Part shown: positions 24,125 through 36,149 of the stretch, piece after piece | How positions within the stretch are numbered: position 1 is the stretch's first letter | Layout: every line of letters begins with the position of its first letter | NCBI GenBank assembly: GCA_963971225.1 | Contig: OZ020269.1 | Location: 95,793,540-95,857,539, forward strand | DNA: 64,000 nt | Source of the DNA: Melieria omissa | Taxonomy: Eukaryota > Arthropoda > Insecta > Diptera > Ulidiidae | Direction of reading: 5' to 3' | Translations under genes and position numbers: made by a program | Notes under the pieces: generated by a model | What the model saw: only the letters and a program-made list of their open reading frames with translations | What the model was told of the DNA's origin: nothing | Database searches by the model: none

Positions 24125-24848
24125 TTAAGGGGGTCTTCTGCTTACGCGGATTGAAAAAATCGATTTTTTTTTTGCATTTTTTGAATATAGAGGATATAAG
24201 GAATACGTCTTATAAACGGTTTCGTGAAAAACACATTCCTTCTTGGGTTTTCGAAGCCGGAAACATAGCCGCCTCCAGCCGTTTCGAGCATTTCCGTTAT
24301 CTTTAAACGCATTTTCCCGAAAATCACCTTTTTTATACTTTGTGGTATGACTTCTACAAGTAATTTTCATCGCATTTGACTAATTTTTTTTTTCACTTCT
24401 TCACAAAACACTTCTCTATGCTTCTCCGAGTTCGATTTTTGAAATATTGTTTTGTTCAATTTTTATGACCCTCAACAGGTCAAAAAACGTGGTTGAAAAT
24501 ACAACTTTTCACAAAAAACCGTATAATTTGAAAACTTTCTTAAATAAAAAAAATCGTACTCGGAGAAGTATAGAGAAGTGTTTTATGAAGAAGTGAAAAA
24601 AAAATTAGTCAAATCCGATGAAAATTACTTGTAGAAGTCATACCACAAAGTATAAAAAAGGTGATTTTCGGGAAAATGCGTTTAAAGATAACGGAAATGC
24701 ACACACATAAGGCATTTGTCATTTTTCAAGTTTAAACATGTACAAAAAAAATAAAAAAAAAATTTTCAATTATCTTGTATAGTTTCCTTACAATTAATTT
24801 CCAAAAACAGACTAAAATTCCGGGCGCGTAAGCAGAAGACCCCCTTAA
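24125..24848. mobile_element. Hairpin MITE with TTAA target duplication
   Basis: TTAA flanks both sides (24125-24128 and 24845-24848). Both ends run GGGGGTCTTCTGCTTACGCG inward, a perfect 20-bp terminal inverted repeat. Inside, 24288-24440 is the near-perfect reverse complement of 24550-24700, giving ~150-bp arms around a ~110-bp loop. There is no coding capacity. TTAA targeting is typical of piggyBac-type transposases, but the terminal motif is not the classical piggyBac one, so family assignment is inference. It truncates the RNase H relic on its right. Confidence 0.85.
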
Positions 24849-24859
24849 ATTGCATGTGT

Positions 24860-25079
24860 TCAGTCTCTGACATCGTCTGTCTGTCTTATCTTCTTCTTCT
24901 GATACCTCGCATTTGATCACATTTATTGCAAAGCGAACTTCCATCTTGATCCTCGGATCAAGAGCGAAACCTCTTCTGACAAGCTCGTACGCTCTTTCTT
25001 TGCCCTCAATGTTCTTATGCCCAGGAACCCAAGTAAAGATAACTGTCGATCGGAGTGCGAGTTCCAGCAGGACTTCCAT
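24860..25079 (-). pseudogene. Non-LTR RNase H C-terminal relic
   Basis: About 70 open codons on the minus strand include Phe-Thr-Trp-Val-Pro-Gly-His-Lys-Asn-Ile-Glu-Gly, followed by Glu-Arg-Ala-Tyr-Glu-Leu, the last conserved RNase H block. The usual Asp of the ADEL motif is Tyr here, so the site is damaged. The frame then runs into the MITE, which cut the copy. Confidence 0.7.
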
Positions 25080-27220
25080 GCCATTTTAAACAAGTTTAGA
25101 GATAATGATCAGTGAGCTCAGTGCCTTTAGTAAACGGTGCGTTCAGTGCCTTTGGTACTACTTGACTGTCGTATAGTTACGTCAACTAAGTTACTCTTCA
25201 CTTTCACTGTGACCACAAAGCTGAAGAGGATAGTCAGAAAAAAGGAAAATAAAGATATCTGAGAAATCGATTGCCAAACGAGAGATTTAAATTAAGTTTA
25301 CAATTAATTTCAATTGTAATTCTTATCTTCGTATCTTAAAGTTCAGCTGCTTCATTAACTTTGATTGATCAAAATCGTCATTTTGAAAATGTCGATGTCA
25401 AAATTTTGATACCAAATTCGTACTAATACGAACTGCAGGTGGCACTGCAACAGCTCAGATCTGTCTTTACTGCAAAATATCGCACTTGACTGCACTCAAT
25501 TCTCATTGTTTCTCACCTACTCAGAGCTCTTTTGTTTCTTTGCAATTTCAACAAAACTGAAATTTATTGTCAAAATTATTGTGTCACGTTCAGCTGATTT
25601 CCTTCATTTTTATTCTTTTGTATTTAATTATTTTGTTATGGCTCGGCACGTGGTGGCCAATAAATATCTGAGGCATTTTCTGTAGCCATTTCCGTTCTTT
25701 CATTAAATGGACCGAATGCCTGAGATGCGGCACATCCTGTTTGCTATTAAATTCGCACCACGAATTTGCTTTCATTGCGCGTTGTCGACACAATTTCGCC
25801 AAAACTCGTTGCCGTTAAAGTATTTGCGAAACTTTCTTTACATGTGCTGCATTTTGACTTCGACACACACACACGTACATGAACATGAACACTCACACAT
25901 TAGCAGCAAAAACGGCCTGGCAGCATCTGGTCTGCGGCAACCAGCTGCGCCCCGTTGTTGCGCTAAGTAATCGTCATTTCAGCATAATCTGCCGTAAATG
26001 TGACAATGCCTCGGCTCCGATTGGCCTGGACTGGCGGCACAACTTGGTTTGGTTTGGTTTGGTTTGGTTTCGTTTGGCTGCGATGCGGCGCACCGCGTGC
26101 TGCGGCAAAAAAGTGGCACATCCTCCGACTGCTGTGCTTTCTACTTGCCACTTGCCACTTGCCGCACTGGTTTTCCTTTCCAGCATTGGCGAAATTCATG
26201 CTGCCTGCCATTCGGTCGGGAGGCATTTTTATTGCTGCTGTTGGCTGAGTGTGGCTGCAACCAGACGACAGACGGACAGGAGCTGAGGCACGCAGACGAG
26301 CAGTGAAAGATGTTGAAGCGCTTAAGCGTAAACAACTTGTTGTTGATAGCGTCTTCAGCAATGCCGTTATTGCTGTGTTGCTACTCTTGTTGTTTTTATT
26401 GTTGTTGCTATCGTTGACTTGGATGTTGCTGCGAAACCGTTCACACACAACCATCAACGCTGACAACGTCTGTTCGCTAAGCACCGAACCTTGCCATAAG
26501 TAACGTGAATATTAACGAGTGCAAAGCGAAAAGACCGACAGATGTACAGTCGGACGGACGAACGGACGTGTCAGTAGAGAGAGAAGTCTTTATGTGAGAT
26601 TGTTAATGTGTGTGTGTGAATGTTGGTTGAAATAAAAAGAAATCATGTTGCCACAGTGTGTGTGACAGTAAAAATTTCCAATCAAAATATTTGCGTACAA
26701 TTTAACGAATACTACAACAACAAATCACTACAAGTCAAACAACAACAACAACACTGACTAACTGATGATGTTAATACCCGGTATTCGAAGGAACAGCTTT
26801 AGCAACAACAACAACTACAACAAGCCACTTTGTGTACAGTCGAGTCCTCATAACTGGAAGTTTATTTTTCTGGCCTTTTAATTAGCAGTTAAGTTAGTTT
26901 TAGCAGTTAACTGGTGTTTACAATTAAGCGAACTCACGTTAAATGAAACTCTTTCCAGTTGAATGAACTCAGGTTAGTAAAAGAGAAGAATTCCTAATTC
27001 TGAAATTTTTTATTGTCGTTGCAATTTTAAACCCCAACAACGTAAACGAATGAAATCAGCTGATCCACTCATCAGGGATGTAATAATACGGCGAAAGGCT
27101 GGCAGTGCAGTATTTTGTATATATAAAATATTTTACAAATTTTTTTTTTCATTTAAGTGGATTTAAAATAATGCAAATTTATGTTTAAGATCAAAAAAAT
27201 TTACAAAAAAATTGAATTTT
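25080..27220. other. Intergenic, no gene seen
   Basis: The region holds a (CA)-rich tract at 25863-25900, GGTTT repeats at 26046-26070 and (CAA)n runs at 26715-26825. Several overlapping frames at 25880-26500 exist on both strands but are low complexity and share no recognised domain. Unspliced exons of an unknown gene cannot be fully excluded. Confidence 0.3.
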
Positions 27221-27294
27221 TCAGTTATGCAAAATTTCACTTAATCGAATTAATTTCCAGGCAAAATGCCAAATAAAAATGGCACCTGGACTCA

Positions 27295-27895
27295 GTGTTG
27301 CCACTTGAAAAATTTTATCCGAGCAAACTTCCGAACAAATCAGACCCCAACCCACCAAATTACAAATTTGCATTATCTTTAAATTCATTTTTAAATTACA
27401 ATTTTCTTTTTTTAGATAAATTTTTTGTACTAAAGAAAAGATATTCACATCACAAAACGGACCGAAATTCGTTTGAGTAAACCAGCGGACCAAAGTAAAA
27501 AATTCTGACCAATTTTGGTCCAAAAAGACTAAAAGTGGCAACTCTGCCACTTGAAACATTTTTTTCCAACCAAACTTTCGACCAAGTTCGACCCCAACCG
27601 GCCAAATTAATAGTTTGCGTTATCTTTACATTAATTACAATTATATTTTTTTCACATACATTTTGTGTACTTATCAAAAGATATTCACATCACAAAACGG
27701 ACCGAAATTCGTTTAAACGGACCAAAGTAAAAAATCGGCCGGCTGAAGGCCTTGAAGCCAGTGCTGCGTACTTTAATTTATATAAAAATTTTCTTTCTAT
27801 GTAAATTATTATAAATAAATAAATAAAATAAATAAAAAATCTGACAAATTTCGATCCGAAAAGACTAAACGCGGCAACTTTGCCTGGACTCATAT
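27295..27895. repeat. ~245-bp tandem duplication with an insert
   Basis: Copies start near 27299 and 27546 (GCCACTTGAAA...). They share AAAAGATATTCACATCACAA, then AACGGACCGAAATTCGTTT. In the second copy about 100 bp of unrelated AT-rich sequence (27738-27838) splits the unit before its end (GAAAAGACTAAACGCGGCAAC) resumes. Confidence 0.8.
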
Positions 27896-28490
27896 TTCAG
27901 TTAAGCGAACTTTTCAGTTAAGCAACTTGCAGTTAAGCAGTTTTGACTGTATCTGCAAAATACGCAGAGACATAAACATTCAAACACACATAAATAAACT
28001 CACACACACATACACACACACAGACACGCACACCGACCGGATGCCGTTTGGAGTAATTGCCAATTGGCCGTTAATTGTGAAACTTGTAAATCAAGTTCAA
28101 CCTGTCGTTGTTGTTGTTGTTGTTATTGTTCAAGTGGTTCTGCTGATTGCTACTGTGGTTTTTGTTGTTGTTTTCGGCTGCCGTTATTGTTGGCGCTACA
28201 ATTTCTGCCGCCTTTGGCAAATTGCAGCCATCAATAATTATATTCCGTTTGTTTAACGGTAAATGCACGCTAACGGTAATTTCGTTTAAGCAATTCGAAC
28301 GCGAAGTTTCTCAAAATGCTGAGATGTCCATATTGCAGATCAACAACTGAGTTGAGTTCAACTTTCAAAATGTTTTGTGATTGGTTTTGTACTGAATGCT
28401 TAACGTGGGCATGGTCAGAATTTAGTGTGAACTAAATTTGAGCTTTATTGAAAATGACAACAAACCTAGACTGCATAGACACTAGTATAA
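27896..28490. other. Intergenic with CA and TTG tracts
   Basis: A (CA)n tract lies at 27998-28025 and (GTT)n runs at 28105-28175. No exon was recognised. Confidence 0.3.
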
Positions 28491-28675
28491 TCTAGTCTAG
28501 TCTAGTCTAGTCTAGTCTAGTCTAGTCTAGTCTAGTCTAGTCTAGTCTAGTCTAGTCTAGTCTAGTCTAGTCTAGTCTAGTCTAGTCTAGTCTAGTCTAG
28601 TCTAGTCTAGTCTAGTCTAGTCTAGTCTAGTCTAGTCTAGTCTAGTCTAGTCTAGTCTAGTCTAGTCTAATCTAG
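28491..28675. repeat. (TCTAG)n pentanucleotide array
   Basis: About 37 near-perfect copies, with one variant unit (TCTAA) near the right end. It is flanked by degenerate CTAG-containing sequence. The motif is the reverse complement of the short array at 51977-52010. Confidence 0.97.
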
Positions 28676-30860
28676 CTCAGCTCAACGGAAACACTCTTTT
28701 TTGACTTCGATATAACTTTGTTTCAATTTACAACTGATTGAAAAAGCCGAGCATACAGCCTCGAGCCTAATCTCAGCTTATCATCTGCATTTTTTTTAAA
28801 GCTCTGGTAGATGTTAAATTAGCATCAACTGATTTAGAACTAACACGCCTTAGATTTGCTATTATAACTAAATAGGCTTAGTCTAAACAGTGACAGGATC
28901 TGAGCCGAGGTAGAACTTAACTTTGGAACTCTTCTCTAGGCTTAGGTGGAACTGAAATTAGTATCAACTAACTTGGAACTTATAACTTGGTTAGTAAATA
29001 ACTAATTAATTTAGAACTAATCTGACTTTAAAAGACAACTATAAATATATCTTTTTTCTTGAGGCCACAGAATCAAAGCTTAACTTCCGTAACCTACTTT
29101 CAACTATGGAATGACCAATAGTAGCTTCAAGTAGACCAATGAATTACAATTAATCTGCCTTAAAACTAAGACTTTTTACTTAAATAAGAAATAATTTAAG
29201 CTCTAATGGACACTAAGCAGGGCCTAACTTACGTACTCTTCTTTAGACTTTTGTGAAATGAAAAGAAACATTAACATGCTCACAACTTATCCACCTAATT
29301 CCAATTTTAAGCTCAGTTTTTCTGATATAAAAAAATTCAACCATAACTTGATACTTCAACCTACACACTCTACTGTCAACTAATTCACACCAAATTTAGT
29401 TCTCTTAAAGCTCATCTAACTCAAGTTGGCCTCGTCAAAATTAACACTTCGTAACTAACTCACCTTCACCTGAACCAGTTAAAGCCAGCAACTTTTATTA
29501 GTTTCCTATTTCATAAAGAAAAAAAATCCATACAAAATTTTTATTTTAAATAACATGCAAACTATTTTCTTTTAAAGTTTTCGCTTAATTAGCAAAACCG
29601 CCTTTTTCATTGAATTTCTATGCCTTCAAACTTTTCGCACTCAATGGCGCGTAGCCACCATTCCGCCATCACTTTACATTTCTTGCTCTATGCAAAGCGA
29701 TTCTCTTATGAAATACTGTACTTAGCATACTTAACGCTTGGTGCTTAAGTATGCATAAAATATGCACAGCACACACACTCACACACACACATAACACACA
29801 TACACACACTTTAGAGCCATTGAAGAAAAACATGCAAGTTGAGTTAAAATTTCAACGCTTCACAAACGTTGCATGCAGCACGCGAAATAATTATCCTTCG
29901 CACCCTACAAGTATGCAAGGAATAAAAGGGTCCAACGACACTGTCGATGCTTCGGCACGAGTACGAGTAAGTTAATCGCTTTGAGACTCATTATGAAAGT
30001 TGTAAACTATATGCCAAGTAATAGCAAAAAAGCAGAAATATTCCATGTTGTCACGGCGTAGAATTCTGAGGTAACTGCACATAATTAATGGGCTTACGTT
30101 TTTTTCCAACCTTGGCTTATGAAAGCAAATTTTCTGCATGATTTAACAGCTCATTAAAGTGATACTGCTCTGGCTTTCATTTCACTTTTGAAATCTTTAA
30201 GCATAAGAAAAGGAGACCAACTCATAGTAACCGATTTTTTTTAGAGTGCACCAGATACTTTGATATTTAGTTTGACGTTCTTAAACAAGATTAATTTTTA
30301 ATTAAATGTTTTGCTACAAGCAAAAGTTTTCACTTATGACTTGATGCCTTTTAGTCAAACTTACTTACATCATAATTTTTTTTTGTTACATTTTGCTTGT
30401 AGTTTTTAATTGGTTTAAGTTGTTTTACGTTATCTTTTTTTTCAAAACAACACCCAGTCTACCATGTCTATTAGTTCATTAAGAACAAAAGACATGGCCT
30501 TGTAAAGCGGGACAAAATGCCGTAAAAAGTAATATTAACGATAACAAGCATGACACACAAGTTTGAACTCAAACTTAAAATCGGTACAGCTCACCTTTTA
30601 AGGGCATTAATTCTTAGTTGAATGGATTAATTTTTTACAACAGAACCTTCTTTCAATAAAGAGAATAACCTTCTTTCACGTAGTTCATTTGAAAGTTGGG
30701 TCGGTTAATTGGTCCCCGTGATGATATTCCGATATCCAGTTGGCGCTTTGGCGCTATTTTTTTTGAAGAGTAGGGACTTTCTAATGATGTCATTCTAAAT
30801 CATTCAGCAAGGAAATTTACTGAAGACATTATTGGTCGCTCCTACGATGGTAAATACCTA
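28676..30860. other. Intergenic, no gene seen
   Basis: AT-rich sequence with many AACTTA/TAACT phrases at 28790-29480 that may be a very eroded repeat. A (CA)n tract lies at 29768-29810. No gene was recognised. Confidence 0.3.
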
Positions 30861-31615
30861 CTATCCTATCGTATCGTATAGTATCCAATCCAATCCAATC
30901 CAATCCAATCCAATCCAATCCAATCCAATCCAATCCAATCCAATCCAATCCAATCCAATCCAATCCAATCCAATCCAATCCAATCCAATCCAATCCAATC
31001 CAATCCAATCCAATCCAATCCAATCCAATCCAATCCAATCCAATCCAATCCAATCCAATCCAATCCAATCCAATCCAATCCAATCCAATCCAATCCAATC
31101 CAATCCAATCCAATCCAATCCAATCCAATCCAATCCAATCCAATCCAATCCAATCCAATCCAATCCAATCCAATCCAATCCAATCCAATCCAATCCAATC
31201 CAATCCAATCCAATCCAATCCCATCCAATCCAATCCAATCCAATCCAATCCAATCCAATCCAATCCAATCCAATCCAATCCAATCCAATCCAATCCAATC
31301 CAATCCAATCCAATCCAATCCAATCCAATCCAATCCAATCCAATCCAATCCAATCCAATCCAATCCAAATCCAATCCAATCCAATCCAATCCAAATCCAA
31401 ATCCAAATCCAAATCCAATCCAATCCAATCCAATCCCATCGTATCCAATCCAATCCAATCCAATCCAATCCAATCCAATCCTATCCACTCTAATCCAAAT
31501 CCAATCCGATCCAATCCAATCCAATCCAATCCAATCCAATCCAATCCAATCCAATCCAATCCAATCCAATCCAATCCAATCCAATCCAATCCAATCCAAT
31601 CCAATCCAATCCAAC
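30861..31615. repeat. (TCCAA)n pentanucleotide array, ~146 copies
   Basis: Roughly 730 bp of TCCAA units, nearly perfect to ~31365 and then mixed with TCCAAA and other variants to ~31510 before becoming regular again. The left border (30861-30883) consists of TATCC/GTATC units, the motif of the neighbouring array. Five-base units put all six frames out of stops, so the long open frames are artefacts. Confidence 0.98.
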
Positions 31616-31618
31616 CTT

Positions 31619-31890
31619 ATCCATCGTATCGTATCGTATCGTATCGTATCGTATCGTATCGTATCGTATCGTATCGTATCGTATCGTATCGTATCGTATC
31701 GTATCGTATCGTATCGTATCGTATCGTATCGTATCGTATCGTATCGTATCGTATCGTATCGTATCGTATCGTATCGTATCGTATCGTATCGTATCGTATC
31801 GTATGGTATCGTATCGTATCGTATCGTATCGTATCGTATCGTATCTTATCGTGTCGTGTCGTGTCGTGTCGTGTCGTATCGTATCGTAAC
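31619..31890. repeat. (GTATC)n pentanucleotide array, ~53 copies
   Basis: About 270 bp of GTATC units, ending in a GTGTC variant block at 31851-31875. It directly abuts the (TCCAA)n array through a short CCTTATCCATC junction. Confidence 0.98.
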
Positions 31891-32300
31891 CTATATAATC
31901 CTCTCCTCTTCAAAAATCTTCTTTCACTACTAGCTGTAGCTATGAGCATCGATATAGACGAATACGATAGAAGTTGATTTTTTGGGGTATCGGTTCCTTA
32001 CACATTTAACAGAGATAACACCATGCGAGTGTACTCTTGACCCCTCCAAATGTTTTTATAGGCGTTAAACTAGAGTTTAGTAATTTTAATACAAAAATTT
32101 CAAAAACCTCTGCTATAAGAATCCTAATGATAGATAGTCCTACGTACTGCCACAGAAAGAAAAACCAAGCCCATAAATCCGGTACCTACGGTTCTTTACC
32201 CCTTTCGCCCTCCTCTTAACAACGAAAGTATTAATCAAATAACAACAACAAAATTCGAGTACTCGAAAATGGGGAGAAAACACGCCGAATTCCCCCTTGC
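31891..32300. other. Intergenic, no gene seen
   Basis: No coding or mobile feature was recognised. Confidence 0.25.
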
Positions 32301-32612
32301 TAAGGCTTGATTACACGTAACGAGTAGAGTAACGAGACATCAAAATGGTAGTAGGCCGAGAGAATTGGTATGGTGAGCAAAAGCGATGAGAAGAAGCATG
32401 TGACGAGCGATTCCTCGAATCGCTGCGAAAAGAAGAAAAATATAACGGTAAAGTAGTACTCGGCCTAGTAAACAAAATGTGATTCTAGTGACTCTCTCGC
32501 CACTCTACTCGGTCACTGACTCAATCAACAACTCGCCTTACTGTTTAGACGAAACGAGTACTCGTTGGAGTTGCTGTCTCGTCACTCTACTCGTTACGTG
32601 TACAAGCCTTTA
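32301..32612. mobile_element. MITE with ~36-bp inverted ends and TA target
   Basis: The left end reads AAGGCTTGATTACACGTAAC then GAGTAGAGTAACGAGACA. The right end is its reverse complement with a 2-bp gap and one substitution (GTCACTCTACTCGTTACGTG then TACAAGCCTT). TA dinucleotides border both ends (32301-32302 and 32610-32611). The element is ~310 bp with no ORF. A Tc1/mariner-type transposase is the likely mobiliser (inference from TA). Confidence 0.8.
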
Positions 32613-33284
32613 GGGCTCGTTGTGTCGTGTCACAACTTGACCTAACCCAACCTTCGTAGCCTAATGTCCTAACGTACATATTTGAGGAGCTCATCTATAA
32701 CAGGATTTTTTATCTTTTCTTGTATAACAAGTGAGTTCTTTTAAATTGTTTGCTTTTGCCCTGAAAGTAGAAGTCTTCCTAGATACTTTTGAATCCTTTT
32801 TGAATTACATTAAGGGTCCTTGCTGACTAAAACCACTACCTGTTGAAGGATTTATCAAAGTAGAGACCAACTAGGGGTCTAAAACTTTATGGGCAAAAAC
32901 TAACATCATAACCAATTACTTTAGATTAAATTTATAAAATCAATCTATTAGATCTATTGGAAATTTTCTGACGTCTCCTAAGACAAGGATATTTTCATCT
33001 ATTGGACTTCTAAGAAACCAAAAGGATGAAAGTTTTCAAATATCGCAATAATTAAGTCGAGAGAATCGACCCTTATAATTATTTTCTCTTATTATTTTTT
33101 AAAAGGATTCCTTAAACACTTTTAAGATATTGAAAGATATATTTTTAAAATGACAATACAATATAAAGGACATATTTTTATCATTAAGTGAAATAAAAAA
33201 TTTAGTCAAAAGGTGGCAATTTTCCTGCTTCATTTGATAGCCAAATGCTCATAGTTGCAAATATATCAATAGTTTTTTGGAAAT
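32613..33284. other. Intergenic, no gene seen
   Basis: AT-rich sequence, nothing recognised. Confidence 0.25.
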
Positions 33285-33400
33285 GTGTGAGTCCTTGAAA
33301 TTTTAAAGTCCTTTTGAAAGGACATTGGACCAAATATTTTAATAATTTTTTTTTAATGTGTGTGTCCTTGAAAGTCCTTTTAAAAGGACATTGGACCAGA
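33285..33400. repeat. ~70-bp direct duplication
   Basis: GTGTGAGTCCTTGAAA and AAGTCCTTTTGAAAGGACAT (then TGGACCA) recur ~70 bp later as GTGTGTGTCCTTGAAAGTCC and TTTTAAAAGGACATTGGACCA. Each copy contains a small palindrome around GTCCTTTT. Confidence 0.75.
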
Positions 33401-33604
33401 AAATGAAAACTGAGTATGCCAGGTTACTATGAACGACTTCTAGTTTCACATCTCTATTACCTTTTTGATATGTCAAAACTTTTGTCGCACAGTGTAACCA
33501 ATAGTCGTTGACTTCGTTCAAACCATTGAAAAGGTTTCTGTCGACAATTTGAAGGACGATCCAATCGACGATTTGAAAGACTTTTTTACAAGCTTTTGCA
33601 TTGA

Positions 33605-33765
33605 CCAACATTTTAAATTTAAATATTTTCCATTTTCATGGACTTTTGTTATTTCTTATTCAATTTACGAAATTTAAATTCACCAAATATTTGAATTTAA
33701 ATAGTTTCCATTTTCATTACTTTTAGTCGATTTTCATGGACTATTTCTCATTCAATTTTGTATAC
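33605..33765. repeat. ~80-bp direct duplication
   Basis: The phrases TTTAAATATTTTCCATTTTC, then ATGGACTTTTGTT and TCTTATTCAATTT, occur twice with small changes. Confidence 0.65.
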
Positions 33766-35529
33766 AACTTTTTTATCTACTTCTTTTAAATATGTCTTCG
33801 CTTTGGTTTCTAAAAAATAATTAAAAGTATCGTTCATGAATCTTGAGTCTCATTGCTGGCAAAAACTCGCTCAATATTTTTGATGCCAAACAAATACTCC
33901 AGCAAAAAAGTATCAATTACAACAAAAACTCAAAGGCTGATAGGCATTTTTCTAACAATCAACCTTACCCCCACTTATAAGATAATAATGCAATAACAAC
34001 AACAACAACAATGGCATGTCAGAAACATTCCTTATCAGAACGTGTGAAAGCTACAAGCAGCGAACTACAAGCAAGCAAATTAAAAATGCGTGCCGAGCAG
34101 TGAGAACCCAATAAGTCGCTGGTTGAATGAAGATAAATGCGAATGCGTTATCAGCGTCCGACGTGCTGACACCGCCAAATGACAGCGTGCAGAGGAAATT
34201 AAAAAAAAAAAGCTGCTTGCTGCCAATTTATTTGACGTTTCTTTTTCCGTTTACATTTCATGCGGCACACACTTTTTATCGCACAGCGACGACAAATTCA
34301 ATTCGTTTTATCACTTTGACTTCATGCGAAGAATGTAAGCGGCGCGCAAGTGTGACGCTTAGTTAGTGGTCGGTCGCGTCTAAGAGCGCAACAATTCGAA
34401 TACTCGAATGCTAAGTGTTGTACAAATACAAAGCAATTATTAAGAAAAAAAATGTGAGTAAATATTTAATTAAATGTTGATGGAATTACGAGTGCCGGAC
34501 TGACTGAAATGACAGCTGTGACATAGTTTAAGACGCGCAAGGACTCGCTTTTTGTCAGCGATTGCATGGATGCCATTGACAGCAGATGCCATTAATCCAA
34601 CATTATTAATCGACGCCGAATTAATTAATTTAAATTCAATGCAAATAATCAAATAATGTGTTTTCCCTTCGGCCATCAATCAAATTGACCGCAAATGTGC
34701 CAATAAAATCTGCCTGGAAAATAATTTTGTGCAAACATAATCTCGCACTTCCGCGTGATTTGACAAATTCCTGCAAATTTTTTTATTTTTTCGACGGACA
34801 AATATTTAATGAAATAGTCAGCCGAAACCGCATCATGGTTGGGTCCATTACATCAGTCAAAAGCAGCCGAAAACCAATGCGCCAACGTTCAGTTCACATC
34901 AAACCTACTCACATTTGTTGTGCATAAATACATAAGCAAATCTATATATGTATATCTTGTATATATATGTGCATGTTTATGTTGTTGGCATAGTTATGTT
35001 GTTGCCACATAATTAATGATGTATGCATAATTAATGAATTCATCAGATTTCATTCATTCACCGACCGCCTCGTCTCAATTGTAATTCATTTAATTTTCGT
35101 TACCTCATTTATGCATTCGATTATTCTGACACTGCAAACACTGCCCTTATTGTTGTTGTTATTGGTTATTGTTGTTTTTGTTATTGTTGGTTGATGTAAT
35201 ACCAAACGAGGTGGCCACCTAATGGCCAATATTGCTTTCAGCATCAATCAATGATGATTTTGCGTATTGCTACAATTTTGTGTTGAACTTTGTTGCTGAG
35301 CAACAAACAGTGCTGTGCTAATTTGTCAGATAATGTAGACAAATATTTTAGGATTGTGAATAACAAAATTTTGTAAAGTGGTTTATTTCTGAAGTGGCTC
35401 AGAAGTTCATTTTCAGTTGAAACCTCATTGAACTCACTCTGAAGCAAATGGTTCAGTTTAGAAATTATTTGGTTCAACATTAAAAAGTTTTTTATTTAAA
35501 TGTTCTGAATCGGCATTGAAATTATAGTA
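33766..35529. other. Intergenic, no gene seen
   Basis: Contains (AAC)n at 33992-34012 and (TTG)n at 35150-35190. The region near 34470-34930 has AATTAATTAATTTAAATTC-type conserved-looking AT blocks, but no exon was recognised. Confidence 0.3.
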
Positions 35530-35910
35530 AATTGTATGAACTCAGTTTCGGTTCAGTAGAGATATCCTAAAATTTCATTAATTCGGTCTACTGTTCCGTA
35601 CAGCCATCCTTAAATTTCATTATTTCGGTTTAGGGTTTCATACAGACATCCTAAAATTTCATTACTTTGGTTTACGGTTCGGTACATACATCTTAAATTT
35701 TCTTTAGTTCGACTTTTGGCTCGTTCAAAAGTACTTAAAATCCAGATGTCCGTTCAATGCAAACATATAAAAATTGTATTAACTCAGTTTACGGATCTGT
35801 GCAGACATCCTAAAAGTTCATTGGTACAGACATCCTGAAATTTCATTAATTCGGTTTTTGGCTCGTTCAAAAGTACCAAAATTCCAGATGGTTCGATTCA
35901 CTGCCGGTTC
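35530..35910. repeat. Degenerate ~55-bp tandem repeat
   Basis: ACAGACATCCTAAAATTTCA followed by TTA(A/C)TTCGGTTTACGGTTCGG recurs about six times. The longer phrase TTTTTGGCTCGTTCAAAAGT, then ACCAAAATTCCAGATG, occurs twice (35714 and 35855). Confidence 0.75.
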
Positions 35911-36149
35911 GACTCAACACCTGTTCTATTTACAACAGTTGCAGACTACGATTTTCTTTCTTTAGTTGGTTATCATCAATGTTTATTACAACAACAACCA
36001 GTGGCGCACACAGGATTTCATTACGAAGGGGAAGGGCTTTGCGTACAACGTTTGGGCCATTTGAACCCATAATTTGTACAATCAATTTGGGTACAATTTG
36101 GGGGTTTGAACTCCAAAAACCCCTCCCTGTATATGTCACTGATAAAACT

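Noticed and set aside
25879..26503. Overlapping frames of 80-173 codons on both strands
   Set aside because: They are driven by CAA/TTG and GGTTT runs. No motif, splice pattern or bias singles out one frame as coding.
28491..28675. Possible telomeric repeat
   Set aside because: The TCTAG unit is not TTAGG, higher flies lack TTAGG telomeres, and the array is interior and short. The same applies to 30861-31890 and 54852-55113.
30832..31977. 381-codon plus-strand frame (and 200-260-codon minus frames) over the pentamer arrays
   Set aside because: The peptides are pure NPIQS, YRIVS or GLDWI repeats caused by five-base units that contain no stop in any frame. There is no start context or domain.
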